From Heliopora coerulea (taxonomy: Eukaryota > Cnidaria > Anthozoa > Scleralcyonacea > Helioporidae): a stretch of 64,000 nt of DNA. The position numbers and the translations under genes were made by a program. Shown piece after piece: positions 1-11,029 of this stretch. The notes under the pieces were generated by a model that made no database searches, was not told where the DNA came from, and saw only the letters and a program-made list of their open reading frames with translations. The first letter of the stretch is position 1, and every line of letters begins with the position of its first letter. The stretch covers positions 682,001-746,000 of the forward strand of contig JASJOG010000012.1 in NCBI GenBank assembly GCA_030142905.1, in the 5' to 3' direction.

Positions 1-266
1 TGCATAGAAAGTAGTTTTGCAGTGATTTGAGTGGTTTTTGAGCGAAATTACGTTGAATATTTTAGGTGGAAAAATTTGACCAAAATGTAAAGGGGTTAAC
101 CTTTGGTTTTTGACGATTTTTCGACCAATTTCCAACTTTCGAAATAAGAGCAGAATGTGAAAGTTTATTGCATAAAAAGTAGTTTTGCAGTGAATTTAGT
201 GGTTTTTGAGCGAAATTACGTTGAATATTTTAGGTGTAAAAATTTGATCAAAATGTAAAGGGGTTA
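1..266 (+). repeat. 168-bp satellite, left flank of LINE copy 1
   Basis: About one and a half monomers of the satellite. The monomer next to the LINE carries flank markers (CATAAAAAGTAG, GTGAATTTAGTGG, TTTGATCAAAATG) that recur directly before LINE copies 2 to 5. Here the neighbouring word is GTTGAATATTTT, where copies 2 to 5 have GTTGAAAATTTT. Bases 260-266 (GGGGTTA) form the left target-site duplication. Confidence 0.95.
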
Positions 267-290
267 TTATTATTATTAATAAGCTTTATT
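264..290 (-). promoter_or_regulatory. LINE 3' end: AATAAA signal and (TAA)5 tail, copy 1
   Basis: On the minus strand AATAAA lies at 290-285. After a short gap come five TAA units at 278-264, the last of which may belong to the target-site duplication. A TAA-repeat tail instead of poly(A) is known for some LINEs such as the Drosophila I factor. It helps restrict the family but does not fix it. Confidence 0.8.
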
Positions 291-1473
291 TGCATGACCT
301 AATTACAGGTATTGCTAAGCGTAATATAAAATGTACATAAAGGAATGTAAGAGTTAAGTATTAACTAATTTAACTCTATCGAAAACTACTTTAGTTAACA
401 AAATTAATATAATCTTAAATGTATAATATAGTATGAAATCTTAAAAAAGATATTAATACAACAGGAAAAATTGACAAAAGTGTATGTATCAAAATGTAGA
501 GATTCTAACATTAAAATGTAGTTATGATTTCCAGTTTAAGGGCTTTTGTCTCTGATATAGAAACATTTTGAAATATGCTTAGAGAATAGATCTATGATCA
601 CCGGGTCATTCAATGACATGACATCACTCAATAATTTTTTCTTTAATTCATTGGTGGTGTTCACTTTAAAGTAGTCTTTTAAGATGTTATGCGAGTTATT
701 TCGTAAATGTTCGTATTTCTCACATACAAATACAAAGTGAAATTCGTCTTCAACTGCACATTTTTTGCAGCATTTACAGATTCTCTCTTCTCGAGGAACA
801 TTTTTATAACGACCAAATTCAATTTCTAGCTTATGGTTACTCATACGAAATTTTGAGAACAGTCTTCTTTGATTGGGGTCTTTAATGATATTTAAGTATT
901 CTTCTAAGTAATATTGTTTTTTAAATGAAGTATAAAATGATAGTTTTGTGGAGTTTTCCATTTGTTGTTTCCAAAATGACGTATATTTATCTTTAATAGT
1001 TTCTACGAAGTCATTTATGTTTGTATCCTGAAAGAATTGTTCAAGATCTATTGTTTCTTTCATATCAGGATAGAAGTATTTCACAATGTTGACTACGTTA
1101 GAGTAAAACGAATCCTTACCGTATAAGTAAAGTCTTTTCGATAGATAAAAACTTTGTTTCGCTAAACTTGAATCAGGAAGATGATTTATGTGGTTTATGT
1201 AAGAAAATAATCTTTTAAATATTGCAATTAATAGAGGGAATTTACCTAATTCACCTCTACTAGCAATATTGCTAGCTTTTCTGTTCACACCCAAATAGAG
1301 TTTACAAAATTTTAGATGTGCTTTCTCGGTTGATGTCTTGTCCCATTTGGTAAAATCGTTGTTGACATAGGCTCCCCAAACCTCAGAGTTATAGAGTAAG
1401 ATTGGAGATACTATGCCATCAAAGATTTTCATGGCAAGTTTTGCAGGAAGTTTGTGAAAGTAAAGATGTTTTC
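267..1473 (-). mobile_element. 5'-truncated non-LTR retrotransposon (LINE), copy 1
   Basis: A 1,207-bp insertion interrupting the satellite. Read on the minus strand, it starts inside a coding region, ends with a stop at 536, continues through about 257 bp of 3' untranslated sequence and finishes in AATAAA plus a TAA-repeat tail. The satellite word GGGGTTA is present on both sides (260-266 and 1474-1480), which is a 7-bp target-site duplication; one or two bases are ambiguous because the tail also contains TTA. The 5' truncation, simple-repeat tail and short duplication together are the signature of target-primed reverse transcription. The encoded C-terminal segment resembles the Jockey/CR1/I group as I recall those families, but the clade cannot be settled because the reverse transcriptase core is missing. 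The copy cannot move on its own. Confidence 0.92.
536..1473 (-). pseudogene. LINE ORF2 C-terminal fragment (after the RT domain)
   Basis: The open frame runs from the truncation point to a TAA stop at 536-538. An ATG at 1430-1432 would give 298 residues, but the frame stays open for about 14 codons upstream (ending KLPAKLA before the Met) until the satellite supplies a TAA. The ATG is therefore an internal methionine and not a true start. Near the N-terminus is SPILLYNSEVWG, a segment usually found just downstream of the reverse transcriptase palm/thumb in LINE ORF2. At residues 219-237 a C-X2-C-X9-H-X4-C pattern (C219, C222, H232, C237), followed by Y240 and R244, matches the putative zinc-binding C-terminal module of these proteins. 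The endonuclease and RT catalytic motifs are absent, so no enzyme activity is expected. All five copies translate identically. Confidence 0.88.
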
Positions 1474-2656
1474 GGGGTTAACCTTTGGTTTTTTACGATT
1501 TTTCGACCAATTTTCAACTTTCGAAATAAGAGCAGAATGTGAAAGTTTATTGCATAGAAAGTAGTTTTGTAGTGATTTGAGTGGTTTTTGAGCGAAATTA
1601 CGTTGAAAATTTTAGGTGTAAAAATTTGACCAAAATGTAAAGGGGTTAACCTTTGGTTTTTCACGATTTTTCGATCAATTTTCAACTTTCGAAATAAGAG
1701 CAGAATGTGAAAGTTTATTGCATAGAAAGTAGTTTTGTAGTGATTTGAGTGGTTTTTGAGCGAAATTACGTTGAATATTTTAGGTGTAAAAATTTGACGA
1801 AAAAGTAAAGGGGTTAACCTTTGGTTTTTCACGATTTTTCGACCAATTTCTAACTTTCGAAATAAAGTCAAAATATGAATGTTTATCGCATAGAAAATAG
1901 TTTTGCACTGATCTCAGTGGTTTTTCAGTGAAATTACGTTGAATATTTTAGGTAGAAAAATTTGACCAAAATGTAAAGGGGTTAACCTTTGGTTTTTGAC
2001 GATTTTTCGAACAATTTTCAACTTTCGAAATAAGAGCACAATGTGAAAGTTTATTGCATAGAAAGTAGTTTTGTAGTGATTTGAGTGGTTTTTGAGCGAA
2101 ATTACGTTGAAAATTTTAGGTGTAAAAATTTTACCAAAATGTAAAGGGTTTAACCTTTGGTTTTTCACGATTTTTCGACCAATTTTCAACTTTCGAAATA
2201 AGAGCAGAATGTGAAATTTTATTGCATAGAAAGTAGTTTTGTAGTGATTTGAGTGGTTTTTGAGCGAAATTACATTGAAAATTTTAGGTGTAAAAATTTG
2301 ACCAAAATGTAAAGTGGTTAACTTTTGGTTTTTGACGATTTTTCGACCAACTTCCAACTTTCGAAATAAGAGTAGAATGTGAAAGTTTATTGCATAGAAA
2401 GTAGTTTTGCAGTGATTTCAGTGGTTTTTGATCGAAATTACGTTGAAAATTTTATGTGGAAAAATTTGACCAAAATGTAAAGGGGTTAACCTTTGGTTTT
2501 TGACGATTTTTCGACCAATTTTCAACTTTCGAAATAAGAGCAGAATGTGAAAGTTTATTGCATAAAAAGTAGTTTTGCAGTGAATTTAGTGGTTTTTGAG
2601 CGAAATTACGTTGAAAATTTTAGGTGTAAAAATTTGATCAAAATGTAAAGGGGTTA
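1474..2656 (+). repeat. Satellite, right flank of LINE copy 1 (7 monomers)
   Basis: Seven monomers fill the space to the next LINE: the spacing of copies 1 and 2 is 2,390 bp, which equals LINE plus duplication (1,214) plus 7 x 168. The block carries an ordered set of rare variants: GACGAAAAAGTAAAG at 1796, TTTTTCAGTG with GGTAGAAA near 1921-1955, CACAATGTG near 2037, TTTTACCAAAATG with GGGTTTAAC near 2128-2155, GAAATTTTATTG near 2214, AAAGTGGTTAAC at 2311 and TTGATCGAAATT near 2428. The same series recurs after LINE copies 4 and 5, and partly after copy 3. Confidence 0.95.
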
Positions 2657-2680
2657 TTATTATTATTAATAAGCTTTATT
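2654..2680 (-). promoter_or_regulatory. LINE 3' end: AATAAA and TAA tail, copy 2
   Basis: AATAAA on the minus strand at 2680-2675, then TAA units down to 2654. Tail length equals that of copy 1, so the simple repeat has not changed length since duplication. Confidence 0.78.
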
Positions 2681-3863
2681 TGCATGACCTAATTACAGGT
2701 ATTGCTAAGCGTAATATAAAATGTACATAAAGGAATGTAAGAGTTAAGTATTAACTAATTTAACTCTATCGAAAACTACTTTAGTTAACAAAATTAATAT
2801 AATCTTAAATGTATAATATAGTATGAAATCTTAAAAAAGATATTAATACAACAGGAAAAATTGACAAAAGTGTATGTATCAAAATGTAGAGATTCTAACA
2901 TTAAAATGTAGTTATGATTTCCAGTTTAAGGGCTTTTGTCTCTGATATAGAAACATTTTGAAATATGCTTAGAGAATAGATCTATGATCACCGGGTCATT
3001 CAATGACATGACATCACTCAATAATTTTTTCTTTAATTCATTGGTGGTGTTCACTTTAAAGTAGTCTTTTAAGATGTTATGCGAGTTATTTCGTAAATGT
3101 TCGTATTTCTCACATACAAATACAAAGTGAAATTCGTCTTCAACTGCACATTTTTTGCAGCATTTACAGATTCTCTCTTCTCGAGGAACATTTTTATAAC
3201 GACCAAATTCAATTTCTAGCTTATGGTTACTCATACGAAATTTTGAGAACAGTCTTCTTTGATTGGGGTCTTTAATGATATTTAAGTATTCTTCTAAGTA
3301 ATATTGTTTTTTAAATGAAGTATAAAATGATAGTTTTGTGGAGTTTTCCATTTGTTGTTTCCAAAATGACGTATATTTATCTTTAATAGTTTCTACGAAG
3401 TCATTTATGTTTGTATCCTGAAAGAATTGTTCAAGATCTATTGTTTCTTTCATATCAGGATAGAAGTATTTCACAATGTTGACTACGTTAGAGTAAAACG
3501 AATCCTTACCGTATAAGTAAAGTCTTTTCGATAGATAAAAACTTTGTTTCGCTAAACTTGAATCAGGAAGATGATTTATGTGGTTTATGTAAGAAAATAA
3601 TCTTTTAAATATTGCAATTAATAGAGGGAATTTACCTAATTCACCTCTACTAGCAATATTGCTAGCTTTTCTGTTCACACCCAAATAGAGTTTACAAAAT
3701 TTTAGATGTGCTTTCTCGGTTGATGTCTTGTCCCATTTGGTAAAATCGTTGTTGACATAGGCTCCCCAAACCTCAGAGTTATAGAGTAAGATTGGAGATA
3801 CTATGCCATCAAAGATTTTCATGGCAAGTTTTGCAGGAAGTTTGTGAAAGTAAAGATGTTTTC
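2657..3863 (-). mobile_element. 5'-truncated LINE, copy 2
   Basis: Same endpoints, orientation and encoded protein as the copy at 267-1473. Its target-site duplications are GGGGTTA at 2650-2656 and 3864-3870. Shared junctions show that it arose by duplication of the array and not by a second insertion. Confidence 0.92.
2926..3863 (-). pseudogene. LINE ORF2 C-terminal fragment, copy 2
   Basis: Open from the truncation point to a TAA at 2926-2928. The translation (298 residues from the internal Met at 3822) is identical to copy 1, including the C-X2-C-X9-H-X4-C pattern. There is no frameshift or internal stop, which is best explained by recent duplication and not by selection, because the RT and endonuclease parts are missing. 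Confidence 0.87.
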
Positions 3864-4542
3864 GGGGTTAACCTTTGGTTTTTTACGATTTTTCGACCAA
3901 TTTTCAACTTTCGAAATAAGAGCAGAATGTGAAAGTTTATTGCATAGAAAGTAGTTTTGTAGTGATTTGAGTGGTTTTTGAGCGAAATTACGTTGAAAAT
4001 TTTAGGTGTAAAAATTTTACCAAAATGTAAAGGGTTTAACCTTTGGTTTTTCACGATTTTTCGACCAATTTTCAACTTTCGAAATAAGAGCAGAATGTGA
4101 AATTTTATTGCATAGAAAGTAGTTTTGTAGTGATTTGAGTGGTTTTTGAGCGAAATTACATTGAAAATTTTAGGTGTAAAAATTTGACCAAAATGTAAAG
4201 TGGTTAACTTTTGGTTTTTGACGATTTTTCGACCAACTTCCAACTTTCGAAATAAGAGTAGAATGTGAAAGTTTATTGCATAGAAAGTAGTTTTGCAGTG
4301 ATTTCAGTGGTTTTTGATCGAAATTACGTTGAAAATTTTATGTGGAAAAATTTGACCAAAATGTAAAGGGGTTAACCTTTGGTTTTTGACGATTTTTCGA
4401 CCAATTTTCAACTTTCGAAATAAGAGCAGAATGTGAAAGTTTATTGCATAAAAAGTAGTTTTGCAGTGAATTTAGTGGTTTTTGAGCGAAATTACGTTGA
4501 AAATTTTAGGTGTAAAAATTTGATCAAAATGTAAAGGGGTTA
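3864..4542 (+). repeat. Satellite between LINE copies 2 and 3 (4 monomers)
   Basis: Copies 2 and 3 are 1,886 bp apart, which is 1,214 plus 4 x 168. Compared with the seven-monomer spacer after copy 1, three monomers (504 bp) are missing. The first monomer after the LINE runs straight into the TTTTACCAAAATG / GGGTTTAAC variant (near 4016), skipping the GACGAAAAAG, GGTAGAAA and CACAATGTG monomers. This is an in-phase deletion or unequal-exchange product. Confidence 0.94.
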
Positions 4543-4566
4543 TTATTATTATTAATAAGCTTTATT
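4540..4566 (-). promoter_or_regulatory. LINE 3' end: AATAAA and TAA tail, copy 3
   Basis: Minus-strand AATAAA at 4566-4561 and TAA units to 4540, the same length as in the other copies. Confidence 0.78.
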
Positions 4567-5749
4567 TGCATGACCTAATTACAGGTATTGCTAAGCGTAA
4601 TATAAAATGTACATAAAGGAATGTAAGAGTTAAGTATTAACTAATTTAACTCTATCGAAAACTACTTTAGTTAACAAAATTAATATAATCTTAAATGTAT
4701 AATATAGTATGAAATCTTAAAAAAGATATTAATACAACAGGAAAAATTGACAAAAGTGTATGTATCAAAATGTAGAGATTCTAACATTAAAATGTAGTTA
4801 TGATTTCCAGTTTAAGGGCTTTTGTCTCTGATATAGAAACATTTTGAAATATGCTTAGAGAATAGATCTATGATCACCGGGTCATTCAATGACATGACAT
4901 CACTCAATAATTTTTTCTTTAATTCATTGGTGGTGTTCACTTTAAAGTAGTCTTTTAAGATGTTATGCGAGTTATTTCGTAAATGTTCGTATTTCTCACA
5001 TACAAATACAAAGTGAAATTCGTCTTCAACTGCACATTTTTTGCAGCATTTACAGATTCTCTCTTCTCGAGGAACATTTTTATAACGACCAAATTCAATT
5101 TCTAGCTTATGGTTACTCATACGAAATTTTGAGAACAGTCTTCTTTGATTGGGGTCTTTAATGATATTTAAGTATTCTTCTAAGTAATATTGTTTTTTAA
5201 ATGAAGTATAAAATGATAGTTTTGTGGAGTTTTCCATTTGTTGTTTCCAAAATGACGTATATTTATCTTTAATAGTTTCTACGAAGTCATTTATGTTTGT
5301 ATCCTGAAAGAATTGTTCAAGATCTATTGTTTCTTTCATATCAGGATAGAAGTATTTCACAATGTTGACTACGTTAGAGTAAAACGAATCCTTACCGTAT
5401 AAGTAAAGTCTTTTCGATAGATAAAAACTTTGTTTCGCTAAACTTGAATCAGGAAGATGATTTATGTGGTTTATGTAAGAAAATAATCTTTTAAATATTG
5501 CAATTAATAGAGGGAATTTACCTAATTCACCTCTACTAGCAATATTGCTAGCTTTTCTGTTCACACCCAAATAGAGTTTACAAAATTTTAGATGTGCTTT
5601 CTCGGTTGATGTCTTGTCCCATTTGGTAAAATCGTTGTTGACATAGGCTCCCCAAACCTCAGAGTTATAGAGTAAGATTGGAGATACTATGCCATCAAAG
5701 ATTTTCATGGCAAGTTTTGCAGGAAGTTTGTGAAAGTAAAGATGTTTTC
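4543..5749 (-). mobile_element. 5'-truncated LINE, copy 3
   Basis: Same junctions as the other copies, with GGGGTTA at 4536-4542 and 5750-5756. Its downstream satellite resembles that of copy 5 (5,750 to about 8,000 against 31,027 onward), including the GTTGAAAATGTTATGTGG monomers near 7,223 and 33,003. Confidence 0.92.
4812..5749 (-). pseudogene. LINE ORF2 C-terminal fragment, copy 3
   Basis: Open to a TAA at 4812-4814, with the internal Met at 5708. Its translation is identical to copy 1. It lacks everything upstream of the region just after the reverse transcriptase and is not expected to be functional. Confidence 0.87.
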
Positions 5750-6620
5750 GGGGTTAACCTTTGGTTTTTTACGATTTTTCGACCAATTTTCAACTTTCGA
5801 AATAAGAGCAGAATGTGAAAGTTTATTGCATAGAAAGTAGTTTTGTAGTGATTTGAGTGGTTTTTGAGCGAAATTACGTTGAAAATTTTAGGTGTAAAAA
5901 TTTGACCAAAATGTAAAGGGGTTAACCTTTGGTTTTTCACGATTTTTCGATCAATTTTCAACTTTCGAAATAAGAGCAGAATGTGAAAGTTTATTGCATA
6001 GAAAGTAGTTTTGTAGTGATTTGAGTGGTTTTTGAGCGAAATTACGTTGAATATTTTAGGTGTAAAAATTTGACGAAAAAGTAAAGGGGTTAACCTTTGG
6101 TTTTTCACGATTTTTCGACCAATTTCTAACTTTCGAAATAAAGTCAAAATATGAATGTTTATCGCATAGAAAATAGTTTTGCACTGATCTCAGTGGTTTT
6201 TCAGTGAAATTACGTTGAATATTTTAGGTAGAAAAATTTGACCAAAATGTAAAGGGGTTAACCTTTGGTTTTTGACGATTTTTCGAACAATTTTCAACTT
6301 TCGAAATAAGAGCAGAATGTGAAAGTTTATTGCATAGAAAGTAGTTTTGTAGTGATTTGAGTGGTTTTTGAGCGAAATTACATTGAAAATTTTAGGTGTA
6401 AAAATTTGACCAAAATGTAAAGTGGTTAACTTTTGGTTTTTGACGATTTTTCGACCAACTTCCAACTTTCGAAATAAGAGTAGAATGTGAAAGTTTATTG
6501 CATAGAAAGTAGTTTTGCAGTGATTTCAGTGGTTTTTGATCGAAATTACGTTGAAAATTTTATGTGGAAAAATTTGACCAAAATGTAAAGGGGTTAACCT
6601 TTGGTTTTTCACGATTTTTC
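5750..6620 (+). repeat. Satellite, right flank of LINE copy 3 (shortened)
   Basis: This starts with the same monomers as after copy 1 (GACGAAAAAG near 6072, GGTAGAAA near 6228). It then lacks one monomer before AAAGTGGTTAAC (6419): the offset to copy 1 is 4,108, not 4,276. By the GATCAATTTCC marker at 6621 it is three monomers shorter than the equivalent stretch after copy 4 (marker at 15395). Confidence 0.92.
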
Positions 6621-7029
6621 GATCAATTTCCAACTTTCGAAATAAGATCAAATTATGAATGTTTATTGAATAGAAAATAGTTTTGCACTGATCTCAGTGG
6701 TTTTTCGGTGAAATTACGTTGAATATTTTAGGTGTAAAAATTTGACCAAAATGTAAAGGGGTTAACCTTTGGTTTTTCACGATTTTTCGACCAATTTCCA
6801 ACTTTCGAAATAAGGTCAAAATATGAAAGTTTATTGTAAAGAAAATAGTTTTGCACTGATCTCAGTGGTTTTTCGGTGAAATTACGTTGAATATTTTAGG
6901 TGTAAAAATTTGACCAAAATGTAAAGGGGTTAACCTTTGGTTTTTCACGATTTTTCGACCAATTTCCAACTTTCGAAATAAGGTCAAAATATGAAAGTTT
7001 ATTGTAAAGAAAATAGTTTTGCACTGATC

Positions 7030-7995
7030 TCAGTGGTTTTTCGGTGAAATTACGTTGAATATTTTAGGTGTAAAAATTTGACCAAAATGTAAAGGGGTTA
7101 ACCTTTGGTTTTTCACGATTTTTCGACCAATTTCCAACTTTCGAAATAAGAGCAGAATGTGAAAGTTTATTGCATAGAAAGTAGTTTTGCAGTGATTTGA
7201 GTGGTTTTTGAGCGAAATTACGTTGAAAATGTTATGTGGAAAAATTTGACCAAAATGTAAAGGGGTTAACCTTTGGTTTTTGACGATTTTTCGACCAATT
7301 TTCAACTTTGGAAATAAGAGCAGAATGTGAAAGTTTATTGCATAGAAAGTAGTTTTGCAGTGATTTGAGTGGTTTTTGACCGAAATTACGTTGAATATTT
7401 TATGTGGAAAAATTTGACCAAAATGTAAAGGGGTTAACCTTTGGTTTTTGACGATTTTTCGACCAATTTTCAACTTTCGAAATAAGAGCAGAATGTGATA
7501 GTTTATTGCATAGAAAGTAGTTTTGCAGTGATTTGAGTGGTTTTTGACCGAAATTACGTTGAATATTTTATGTGGAAAAATTTGACCAAAATGTAAAGGG
7601 GTTAACCTTTGGTTTTTCACGATTTTTCGACCAATTTCCAACTTTCGAAATAAGATCAAATTATGAATGTTTATTGAATAGAAAGTAGTTTTGCAGTGAT
7701 TTGAGTGGTTTTTGACCGAAATTACGTAGAATATTTTATGTGGAAAAATTTGACAAAAATGTAAAGGGGTTAACCTTTGGTTTTTCACGATTTTTCGACC
7801 AATTTCCAACTTTCGAAATAAGATCAAATTATGAATGTTTATTGAATAGAAAGTAGTTTTGCAGTGATTTGAGTGGTTTTTGACCGAAATTACGTAGAAT
7901 ATTTTATGTGGAAAAATTTGACCAAAATATAAAGGGGTTAACCTTTGGTTTTTAACGATTTTTCGACCAATTTCCAACTTTCGAAATAAGATCAA
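7030..7995 (+). repeat. Higher-order repeat, first copy of the 2,352-bp-offset pair
   Basis: About six monomers matching 9,382-10,347 at a constant offset of 14 monomers. Differences are single bases, for example ATTTGACAAAAATG near 7750 against ATTTGACCAAAATG near 10,102. The constant offset shows there has been no net indel since duplication. Confidence 0.85.
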
Positions 7996-9381
7996 ATTAT
8001 GAATGTTTATTGAATAGAAAATAGTTTTACACTGATCTCAGTGGTTTTTCGGTGAAATTACGTTGAATATTTTAGGTAGAAAAATTTGACCAAAATGTAA
8101 AGGGGTTAACCTTTGGTTTTTCACGATTTTTCGACCAATTTCCAACTTTCGAAATAAGGTCAAAATATGAAAGTTTATTGTAAAGAAAATAGTTTTGCAC
8201 TGATCTCAGTGGTTTTTCGGTGAAATTACGTTGAATATTTTAGGTGTAAAAATTTGACCAAAATGTAAAGGGGTTAACAATTGGTTTTTCACGATTTTTC
8301 GACCAATTTCCAACTTTGGAAATAAGAGCAGAATGTGAAAGTTTATTGCATAGAAAGTAGTTTTGCAGTGATTTGAGTGGTTTTTGAGCGAAATTACGTT
8401 GAAAATGTTATGTGGAAAAATTTGACCAAAATGTAAAGGGGTTAACCTTTGGTTTTTGACGATTTTTCGACCAATTTTCAACTTTGGAAATAAGAGCAGA
8501 ATGTGAAAGTTTATTGCATAGAAAGTAGTTTTGCAGTGATTTGAGTGGTTTTTGACCGAAATTACGTTGAATATTTTATGTGGAAAAATTTGACCAAAAT
8601 GTAAAGGGGTTAACCTTTGGTTTTTGACGATTTTTCGACCAACTTCCAACTTTCGAAATAAGGTCAAAATATGAATGTTTATTGAATAGAAAATAGTTTT
8701 GCAGTGATTTCAGTGGTTTTTCGGTGAAATTAAGTTGAATACTTTAGGAGGAAAAATTTGACAAAAATTTAAATGGGTTAACATTTGGTTTTTGACGATT
8801 TTTCGATCAATTTCCAACTTTCGAAATAAGGTCAAAATATGAAAGTTTATGGCATAGAAAGTAGTTTTGTACTGATCTCAGTGGTTTTTCGGTGAAATTA
8901 CGTTGAATATTTTAGGTGGGAAAATTTGACAAAAATGTAAAGGGGTTAACCTTTGGTTTTTCACGATTTTTCGACCAATTTCCAACTTTCGAAATAAGAT
9001 CAAATTATGAATGTTTATTGAATAGAAAGTAGTTTTGCAGTGATTTGAGTGGTTTTTGACCGAAATTACGTAGAATATTTTATGTGGAAAAATTTGACCA
9101 AAATATAAAGGGGTTAACCTTTGGTTTTTAACGATTTTTCGACCAATTTCCAACTTTCGAAATAAGATCAAATTATGAATGTTTATTGAATAGAAAATAG
9201 TTTTACACTGATCTCAGTGGTTTTTCGGTGAAATTACGTTGAATATTTTAGGTGGAAAAATTTGACGAAAATGTAAAGGGGTTAACCTTTGGTTTTTCAC
9301 GATTTTTCGACCAATTTCCAACTTTCGAAATAAGGTCAAAATATGAAAGTTTATTGTAAAGAAAATAGTTTTGCACTGATC

Positions 9382-10347
9382 TCAGTGGTTTTTCGGTGAA
9401 ATTACGTTGAATATTTTAGGTGTAAAAATTTGACCAAAATGTAAAGGGGTTAACCTTTGGTTTTTCACGATTTTTCGACCAATTTCCAACTTTGGAAATA
9501 AGAGCAGAATGTGAAAGTTTATTGCATAGAAAGTAGTTTTGCAGTGATTTGAGTGGTTTTTGAGCGAAATTACGTTGAAAATGTTATGTGGAAAAATTTG
9601 ACCAAAATGTAAAGGGGTTAACCTTTGGTTTTTGACGATTTTTCGACCAATTTTCAACTTTGGAAATAAGAGCAGAATGTGAAAGTTTATTGCATAGAAA
9701 GTAGTTTTGCAGTGATTTGAGTGGTTTTTGAGCGAAATTACGTTGAAAATGTTATGTGGAAAAATTTGACCAAAATGTAAAGGGGTTAACCTTTGGTTTT
9801 TGACGATTTTTCGACCAATTTTCAACTTTCGAAATAAGAGCAGAATGTGATAGTTTATTGCATAGAAAGTAGTTTTGCAGTGATTTGAGTGGTTTTTGAC
9901 CGAAATTACGTTGAATATTTTATGTGGAAAAATTTGACCAAAATGTAAAGGGGTTAACCTTTGGTTTTTCACGATTTTTCGACCAATTTCCAACTTTCGA
10001 AATAAGATCAAATTATGAATGTTTATTGAATAGAAAGTAGTTTTGCAGTGATTTGAGTGGTTTTTGACCGAAATTACGTAGAATATTTTATGTGGAAAAA
10101 TTTGACCAAAATGTAAAGGGGTTAACCTTTGGTTTTTCACGATTTTTCGACCAATTTCCAACTTTCGAAATAAGATCAAATTATGAATGTTTATTGAATA
10201 GAAAGTAGTTTTGCAGTGATTTGAGTGGTTTTTGACCGAAATTACGTAGAATATTTTATGTGGAAAAATTTGACCAAAATATAAAGGGGTTAACCTTTGG
10301 TTTTTAACGATTTTTCGACCAATTTCCAACTTTCGAAATAAGATCAA
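9382..10347 (+). repeat. Higher-order repeat, second copy of the 2,352-bp-offset pair
   Basis: Second member of the pair described at 7,030-7,995. The monomers between them (8,206-9,171) are shorter recombinants of the same monomer types, which suggests repeated unequal exchange in this stretch. Confidence 0.85.
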
Positions 10348-11029
10348 ATTATGAATGTTTATTGAATAGAAAATAGTTTTACACTGATCTCAGTGGTTTT
10401 TCGGTGAAATTACGTTGAATATTTTAGGTAGAAAAATTTGACCAAAATGTAAAGGGGTTAACCTTTGGTTTTTCACGATTTTTCGACCAATTTCCAACTT
10501 TGGAAATAAGAACAGAATGTGAAAGTTTATTGCATAGAAAGTAGTTTTGCAGTGATTTGAGTGGTTTTTGAGCGAAATTACGTTGAAAATGTTATGTGGA
10601 AAAATTTGACCAAAATGTAAAGGGGTTAACCTTTGGTTTTTGACGATTTTTCGACCAATTTTCAACTTTGGAAATAAGAGCAGAATGTGAAAGTTTATTG
10701 CATAGAAAGTAGTTTTGCAGTGATTTGAGTGGTTTTTGACCGAAATTACGTTGAATATTTTATGTGGAAAAATTTGACCAAAATGTAAAGGGGTTAACCT
10801 TTGGTTTTTGACGATTTTTCGACCAATTTTCAACTTTCGAAATAAGAGCAGAATGTGATAGTTTATTGCATAGAAAGTAGTTTTGCAGTGATTTGAGTGG
10901 TTTTTGACCGAAATTACGTTGAATATTTTATGTGGAAAAATTTGACCAAAATGTAAAGGGGTTAACCTTTGATTTTCCACGATTTTTCGACCAATTTCCA
11001 ACTTTCGAAATAAGGTCAAAATATGAAAG

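Noticed and set aside
536..1432. The 298-residue LINE frame as an intact gene starting at its ATG
   Set aside because: The frame stays open upstream of the ATG to the truncation point, the endonuclease and reverse transcriptase domains are absent, and no promoter is seen. It is a fragment of ORF2, and all five copies are the same fragment.
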